Below the pieces are notes generated by a model. It saw nothing but the letters and a program-made list of their open reading frames with translations. It was not told where the DNA came from and searched no databases. From contig MNEO01000018.1 in assembly GCA_001917735.1 (NCBI GenBank), positions 1 through 14,428 on the forward strand: a stretch of 14,428 nucleotides of DNA, given 5' to 3'. Within the stretch, counting starts at the first letter, position 1, and every line of letters starts with the position of its first letter. This stretch comes from Chloroflexi bacterium 13_1_40CM_68_21 (GTDB taxonomy: Bacteria; Chloroflexota; Limnocylindria; P2-11E). Positions 7,960 through 12,012 of this stretch are shown in pieces. A program made the position numbers and the translations under genes.

Positions 7960-9089
7960 GCGCGGTCTCAGTCGCGCCAGTCCTGCGCGCCGAGCGCGTC
8001 GCGCTGCGGCCCATGACCTACGACGACACGCCGCTCCTCATGAGGTGGGGAAGCGATCCCGAGTTCCGCCGCTATCAGTGGGCACGGGGGCCGGGCGTCT
8101 TCGGCGAAGCGGACGCGCGCAAGTGGATCGAGCGCATGTCCAGACCCGGCGATTCCGCCTGCTGGATCATCGAGCACGACGGCCGCGCGATCGGATTCGC
8201 GAACTACCGCGACCACCACCCGAAAGGGCGGAGCGCGGAAATCGGCATCGGAATCGGCGAGCCGGGCCTCTGGGGCAAGCACCTCGGACGTGACGCGCTG
8301 ACCGCCCTGGTCCGCTACCTGTTCGATGAGCTCGACCTGCACCGGGTGGGGCTCTCCGTCGTGGGCTTCAACGACCGGGCGATCCTGATGTACAAGGCTG
8401 TCGGGTTCGAGGTCGAGGGCATCGAGCGCGACGGTGTCGGCACGGAGGAGGGCTTCGTCGACGACGTGAAGATGGCGCTCGTGAGGGGCCGGCCGCGGCC
8501 GGACTTCGACCCTCGCCCGGTCATGCTCGAGGGCCAGCATGTCCGATTGGTGCCTCTCCGTACGGAGCATAGGCAGGCGCTCTTCGAGGCGGGGGATGAA
8601 GACGACATCTGGCTCTTCGTGCAGCCGCGACCGCGAGGCCTCGACGGGTACGCGACTTACATCCGCTGGGCGCTCGATCAGCAGATCCTCGGCACGCAGC
8701 TGCCCTTTGCGGTCATTCGCAAGTCGGATCACGCGCTCGTCGGTACCACGCGGTATGCGCACATCGATCCGCCGAATCGCACACTCGAGATCGGCTACAC
8801 GTTCTACGGCAGCGGTGCGCGGCGCAGCGCGGTGAATACCGAGAGCAAGCTGTTGCTCCTTCGACACGCATTCGAGACCCTGAACGCAAACCGCGTGTGG
8901 CTCCAGACCGACAAGCGGAACGAACGCTCACAGACGGCGATCGCGCGACTCGGCGCAGTGCACGAAGGCGAGCTCCGCGACGAGCGCATCCTGCCGGACG
9001 GCCGTTTGCGCACGAGCGTCATCTTTGGCGTCACGAAGGATGACTGGCCGAACGTTCGTGCGCGGCTGCTTGCTTTCCTTTCACGGTGA
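7956..9089 (+). CDS. Tandem-GNAT N-acetyltransferase (RimJ/RimL-like, two fused domains)
   Basis: 377 residues with two complete GNAT (acetyl-CoA-dependent acetyltransferase) domains. Domain 1 (about 5-180): LRAERVALRPMTYDD, the EIGIGIGEPGLWGKHLGRDA acetyl-CoA loop, and VGFNDRAILMYKAVGFEVEG. Domain 2 (about 190-377): MLEGQHVRLVPLRTEH, LEIGYTFYGSGARRSAVNTE, KLLLLRHAFETLNANRVWLQ, NERSQTAIARLGAVHEG. Domain 2 is very like the RimJ/RimL-type family whose members acetylate protein N-termini or small amines; its acetyl-CoA loop is the SGARRSAVNTE type, not the Q/RxxGxG type. ATG 7956 overlaps the thrS TGA as ATGA, so translation is probably coupled to thrS. The following genes are infC, rpmI and rplT, and a ribosomal-protein or translation-factor substrate is an attractive but unproven inference. 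Two domains in one chain are unusual; one might be regulatory or inactive. Confidence 0.88.
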   Translation: MSAVSVAPVLRAERVALRPMTYDDTPLLMRWGSDPEFRRYQWARGPGVFGEADARKWIERMSRPGDSACWIIEHDGRAIGFANYRDHHPKGRSAEIGIGIGEPGLWGKHLGRDALTALVRYLFDELDLHRVGLSVVGFNDRAILMYKAVGFEVEGIERDGVGTEEGFVDDVKMALVRGRPRPDFDPRPVMLEGQHVRLVPLRTEHRQALFEAGDEDDIWLFVQPRPRGLDGYATYIRWALDQQILGTQLPFAVIRKSDHALVGTTRYAHIDPPNRTLEIGYTFYGSGARRSAVNTESKLLLLRHAFETLNANRVWLQTDKRNERSQTAIARLGAVHEGELRDERILPDGRLRTSVIFGVTKDDWPNVRARLLAFLSR

Positions 9090-9095
9090 TACACT
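9070..9095 (+). promoter_or_regulatory. Possible extended -10 promoter before infC
   Basis: TG-A-TACACT (9087-9095) fits an extended -10 box (TGn before a hexamer matching TATAAT at 4 of 6 positions). TTGCTT at 9070-9075 is -35-like but the spacing of 14 is short. It would give infC-rpmI-rplT a start of transcription about 70 bp before infC, separate from thrS. Weak evidence. Confidence 0.3.
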
Positions 9096-9172
9096 CGTCG
9101 GGCTTGAAGTCCTTCCACGGGGAGCGGCCGCGCTGATAGCGGAGTTCTCACGCCAATAGCCGAGGTCTCCGT

Positions 9173-9892
9173 ATAGCCGCGCCCGAACTGCGGATCAATG
9201 AAGCGATCCGCGTTCCGACCGTCCGACTCCTCGGCCCCAACGGCGAGCAGCTGGGTGTCATCCCTACGGCGCGCGCGCTCGCGAAAGCGCAGGAAGAGGG
9301 CTACGACCTCATCGAGATCGCGCCGAACGTGCAGCCGCCGGTCGCGCGCATGGGCGACTTCGGGAAGTATCGCTACGACCTGCAGCAAAAAGCGAAGGAC
9401 GCCAAGAAAAAGCAGAAGGCCGTGACGTGGAAGGAGATCCGCGTCTCGCCGAAGATCGACGACCATGACATCGAGACGAAGATCCGGTCCGCCGCGAAGT
9501 TCCTCGACGAGGGCGACAAGCTCAAGGTCACGGTGCGCTTCCGCGGTCGCGAGCTCGCCCATCCCGAGCGCGGCCGGACGTTGCTCCTTGCTATCGGCGA
9601 CCGCCTGAAGGACCACGGGACCATCGAGCGCCAGCCGCTCCTCGAGGGCCGCTCGATGAGCATGGTCATGAATGCGGTCCGCCGGGACGCCGTGCCGGCT
9701 ACGCCCGCGCGACCCGCCGCCGGTCCTCCGCCTCCAGGTACGTCTCCGACCGCGACAAAGCCCGCCGCCCCCGCCCGACCGGCGCCGGCTGCAGCCTCCG
9801 CACCACGGCCCGGACCGACACCGCAACCAGCGACCGCTCGTCCGCCCGCGGCCCGGCCTGTGCCGCCGCCCCGCGCCCAGCGCCCCGCTTAG
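9173..9892 (+). CDS. infC: Translation initiation factor IF-3, with AUA start and Pro/Ala-rich C-terminal tail
   Basis: IF3 binds the 30S subunit, blocks premature 50S joining and rejects wrong start codons and initiator mismatches. The N domain is clear: ELRINEAIRVPTVRLLGPNG, GEQLGVIPTARALAKAQEEG, YDLIEIAPN, then the MGDFGKYRYD linker, Lys-rich AKDAKKKQK, and the C domain (WKEIRVSPKIDDHDIETK ... MSMVMN, ending about residue 170). This reading needs codons upstream of GTG 9329, yet between the in-frame TAG (9137-9139) and GTG 9329 there is no ATG, GTG or TTG. ATA 9173-9175 fits, with GAGGT (9162-9166) at 6-nt spacing. Starting at GTG 9329 would remove most of the N domain. CTG 9188 and ATC 9194 are alternatives. 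Non-AUG starts on infC are known (AUU in E. coli) and give IF3 autoregulation. Residues about 171-239 are a Pro/Ala-rich tail absent from typical 170-180-residue IF3. Confidence 0.93.
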   Translation: MAAPELRINEAIRVPTVRLLGPNGEQLGVIPTARALAKAQEEGYDLIEIAPNVQPPVARMGDFGKYRYDLQQKAKDAKKKQKAVTWKEIRVSPKIDDHDIETKIRSAAKFLDEGDKLKVTVRFRGRELAHPERGRTLLLAIGDRLKDHGTIERQPLLEGRSMSMVMNAVRRDAVPATPARPAAGPPPPGTSPTATKPAAPARPAPAAASAPRPGPTPQPATARPPAARPVPPPRAQRPA

Positions 9893-9939
9893 CACATACA
9901 ATCGACCTCCACGACGCGAGGGACCGGAGGTCGTTCAAC

Positions 9940-10137
9940 GTGCCCAAGCTCAAGAGTCATAGCGGCGCCAAGAAGCGCTTCGAGTTCACCGGGCGCGGCA
10001 AGCTCCGGCGCTCGAAGGCGTACAAGGGCCACCTCAACCAGCACAAGTCGCCGGCCCGCAAGCGCCGTCACCAGGGCAAGGCACTGGTCGCCAAGGGCGA
10101 CCTGCAGCTGGTCCGCAAGCTGCTGCCGAACCTGTAG
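9940..10137 (+). CDS. rpmI: 50S ribosomal protein L35 (bL35)
   Basis: A 65-residue, strongly basic protein with the bL35 pattern: PKLKSHSGAKKRFEFTGRGK, a Lys/Arg-rich centre (KRRHQGK) and a VRKLLPNL end. Length is normal for the family. GTG 9940 is the start, with GGAGG at 9926-9930. It lies 47 bp after infC and 18 bp before rplT, the classical infC-rpmI-rplT order. Confidence 0.97.
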   Translation: MPKLKSHSGAKKRFEFTGRGKLRRSKAYKGHLNQHKSPARKRRHQGKALVAKGDLQLVRKLLPNL

Positions 10138-10155
10138 GGAAGGGAGCACGAAGGT

Positions 10156-10524
10156 ATGTCACGGGTGAAGCGCGGTGTCGCGGCACGCAAGAAGCACAAG
10201 AAGCTGCTCTCGCAGGCAGAGGGCCGTCGCGCATCGAAGCACAAGCTCGTCCGTCCCGCCCGCGAGGCCGCGATGCACGCGCTGCGCTACGCGTACCGCG
10301 ACCGTCGTGCCCGGAAGGGACAGTTCCGCGCGCTCTGGATCGCACGGATCAACGCCGCCGCTCGTGAGGCGGGCGTTTCGTACAGCCGGCTCATGAACGC
10401 GCTCCGGCTCTCAGGGATCGATCTCGATCGCAAGGTGCTCGCGGACATGGCAGTCCGCGACCCCAAAGTCTTCCGTCACTACGTGGACCTCATAAAGGAG
10501 AAGTCAGGCAAGTCTTCGAGCTAG
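10156..10524 (+). CDS. rplT: 50S ribosomal protein L20 (bL20)
   Basis: 122 residues beginning [17 protein letters not shown], with [37 protein letters not shown] and [13 protein letters not shown], all hallmarks of bL20, a primary 23S rRNA-binding assembly protein. The segment after GRRAS is somewhat divergent ([13 protein letters not shown] against the usual SRLFRVAKQAVM) but the protein looks functional. ATG 10156, with GAAGG just upstream. In other bacteria L20 represses infC-rpmI-rplT translation; no obvious L20-binding mimic was identified here. The pheS T-box begins directly after the stop. Confidence 0.97.
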   Translation: MSRVKRGVAARKKHKKLLSQAEGRRASKHKLVRPAREAAMHALRYAYRDRRARKGQFRALWIARINAAAREAGVSYSRLMNALRLSGIDLDRKVLADMAVRDPKVFRHYVDLIKEKSGKSSS

Positions 10525-10529
10525 CGCAA

Positions 10530-10793
10530 TAGGGCAAAGAAGGAGAGCAGTACCGCGACACGCGGCGAAACCAGAGAGACCGGCGGTGGTGAGAGCCGGT
10601 CGCGCCGACGACGCGGGAATTCGCCCCGGAGCCGACCGGCAGAAAAGCTGGTCCGGGTGAGGCCCGATAGAGCCTCGACCGAGAGCCGGACTTCGCCTCG
10701 CGCGGAGGCCGGGGGGCAGAGCCCTCCGAGTTCGGAAGTTGGGTGGTACCGCGGAGGCCCGCCTTCGTCCCGAGACGAATGGCGGGTTTTGTG
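10530..10793 (+). ncRNA. T-box riboswitch leader of pheS-pheT (tRNA-Phe sensing)
   Basis: Begins just after rplT with AAGAAGGAGAGCAGTACC, typical of the 5' side of T-box Stem I, then CCAGAGAGACCGG, GGTGGTGAGAGCCGGT, and GGGAA-TTC-GCCCCGGAGCC, where TTC (10620-10622) is the Phe specifier codon. The T-box sequence is GAAGTTGGGTGGTACCGCGG (10735-10754). TGGT in the bulge (10744-10747) would pair with A-C-C-A at the tRNA 3' end, which fits the A73 discriminator of tRNA-Phe. It shares ATAG(AG)CCTCGAnnGAG with the thrS leader. Since no clear promoter is seen before it, transcription may read in from rplT and be attenuated here. Confidence 0.92.
10758..10793 (+). terminator. T-box terminator hairpin of pheS
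   Basis: CCCGCC-TTCGTC (10758-10769) pairs with GACGAA-(T)-GGCGGG (10774-10786) around CCGA, a 12-bp stem with one bulged T, followed by TTTTGTG. This is a strong intrinsic terminator, placed where a T-box attenuator should be. Confidence 0.88.
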
Positions 10794-10811
10794 TTCCTAA
10801 AAGGAGGAGCG

Positions 10812-11864
10812 ATGGCCGGCGAGGAGTTGAAGGAGCTGGCGGACCGCGCGGTCGCCGAGATCGCGGCGGCGGACGAATCCGCGCTCGAGGGGGCGCGCGT
10901 CAAGTATCTCGGCCGCAAAGAGGGCGCGCTCAGCGAGGCCACGAAACGCATCGCGAAGCTCCCCGCGAGCGAGAAGCCGGCTTACGGCGCGGCGGTGAAC
11001 GAGGCGAAGCAGCGCATCGAGCGCGCGCTCGATGATCGGAGCACCGCCCTGCGCGAGGCGGCGTTGGCGCGCGAGCTGGGCGCCGAGCGCGAGGACATGA
11101 CGCTCCCGCCTCGTCGCGTGCGCGTCGGACGGCTCCACCCGATCACCCAGACGATGCGGGAGGTCTCGCGCATCTTCGCGACGCTCGGGTTCGAGACAAT
11201 CGAAGGGCCCGAGATCGAGTGGGATTACTACAACTTCGAGGCGCTCAACATTCCGCCGGGGCATCCCGCGCGCGAGAAGTGGCAGACGCTTTGGATCTCG
11301 AACCCGCTTGGCGACGATCCGTCGCGCCCGATCCTCGGGCGCACCCACACGTCGCCGATGCAGATCCGCGTCATGGAGCAGCGGCGGCCGCCGATCCGCG
11401 TGGTGATTCCAGGGCGGTGCTACCGATACGAGGCGACGGACGCGATCCGGGAGAGCATCTTCTTTCAATACGAGGGCCTGGCCATCGACGAGAAGCTCAC
11501 GATGGCCGACCTGAAGGGCGTGCTCTATTCGTTCGCGCGGCAGGTCTTCGGAGGCGACCGGAAGATCCGCTTCCGGACCGATTACTTCCCGTTCACCGAG
11601 CCGTCCGCGGAGATCGCTTTCAGCTGCTTCACCTGCGAAGGGCGCGACCCCGAGTGCCGCGTCTGCGGAGGCGACGGTTGGATCGAGGCCGCCGGCTGCG
11701 GGATGGTCCACCCGGACGTGCTGCGCCGCGTCGGCTATGACCCCACGCGCTACCAGGGCTTCGCCTTCGGCGGCGGCATCGAGCGCCTCGCGATGCTTCG
11801 CACCGGGGCGCCGGACATTCGTCTCTTCTACCAGAACGACGTTCGGTACTTGGAGCAGTTCTAG
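10812..11864 (+). CDS. pheS: Phenylalanyl-tRNA synthetase alpha subunit
   Basis: Catalytic subunit of the (alpha-beta)2 PheRS. 350 residues: an N-terminal coiled-coil region (about 1-95) that contacts tRNA, then the class II core with RTHTSPMQIRVME (motif 1 region), a motif 2 around RCYRYEATDA and FFQYEGLAID, and the end GFAFGGGIERLAML (motif 3). Cysteines 272, 275, 282 and 285 (CFTC and CRVC) form a zinc-knuckle-like insertion seen in many bacterial PheS. The motif 2 loop reads ATDAIRESIFFQYEG, where many PheS have a His-containing THS/SHE sequence. ATG 10812 is chosen because it follows the T-box terminator and has AAGGAGG immediately upstream; the frame extends back into the leader but that is not used. 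pheT follows only after 148 bp, unusual for this pair. Confidence 0.97.
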   Translation: MAGEELKELADRAVAEIAAADESALEGARVKYLGRKEGALSEATKRIAKLPASEKPAYGAAVNEAKQRIERALDDRSTALREAALARELGAEREDMTLPPRRVRVGRLHPITQTMREVSRIFATLGFETIEGPEIEWDYYNFEALNIPPGHPAREKWQTLWISNPLGDDPSRPILGRTHTSPMQIRVMEQRRPPIRVVIPGRCYRYEATDAIRESIFFQYEGLAIDEKLTMADLKGVLYSFARQVFGGDRKIRFRTDYFPFTEPSAEIAFSCFTCEGRDPECRVCGGDGWIEAAGCGMVHPDVLRRVGYDPTRYQGFAFGGGIERLAMLRTGAPDIRLFYQNDVRYLEQF

Positions 11865-11905
11865 AGGTGAGCGACGAGCGTCGCTACGCGCTCCGCTTCG
11901 CGTCC

Positions 11906-11930
11906 GGGGGCCCCTGCCCCCTGGGCCCCC
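11906..11930. repeat. Strong GC palindrome in the pheS-pheT spacer
   Basis: GGGGGCCC (11906-11913) pairs perfectly with GGGCCCCC (11923-11930) around a 9-nt loop. No T run follows. Two smaller stems precede it: GCGAC/GTCGC (11871-11884) and ACGCG/CGCGT (11886-11903). Confidence 0.7.
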
Positions 11931-11974
11931 ACCCCCGCACCCGTGAGGAGCGAACAGGACCAGCCGTGAGCGCG

Positions 11975-11993
11975 TCTCGCGCGAGGCGCGAGA
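11975..11993 (+). promoter_or_regulatory. Hairpin just upstream of the pheT ribosome binding site
   Basis: TCTCGCGC (11975-11982) pairs with GCGCGAGA (11986-11993) around GAG, an 8-bp stem. It ends 6 nt before GAGGA (11999-12003), the likely ribosome site for the GTG start at 12013, so it may affect access or mRNA stability. Confidence 0.45.
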
Positions 11994-12012
11994 TTGATGA
12001 GGACCAGTTCTA

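Noticed and set aside
9329..9892. infC starting at GTG 9329
   Set aside because: It would delete most of the IF3 N domain, which is intact and in frame upstream with its own ribosome binding site.
8804..9901. 365-codon minus-strand frame across infC and the GNAT gene
   Set aside because: Antisense shadow; its Gly/Arg-rich start is the complement of the IF3 Pro/Ala tail.
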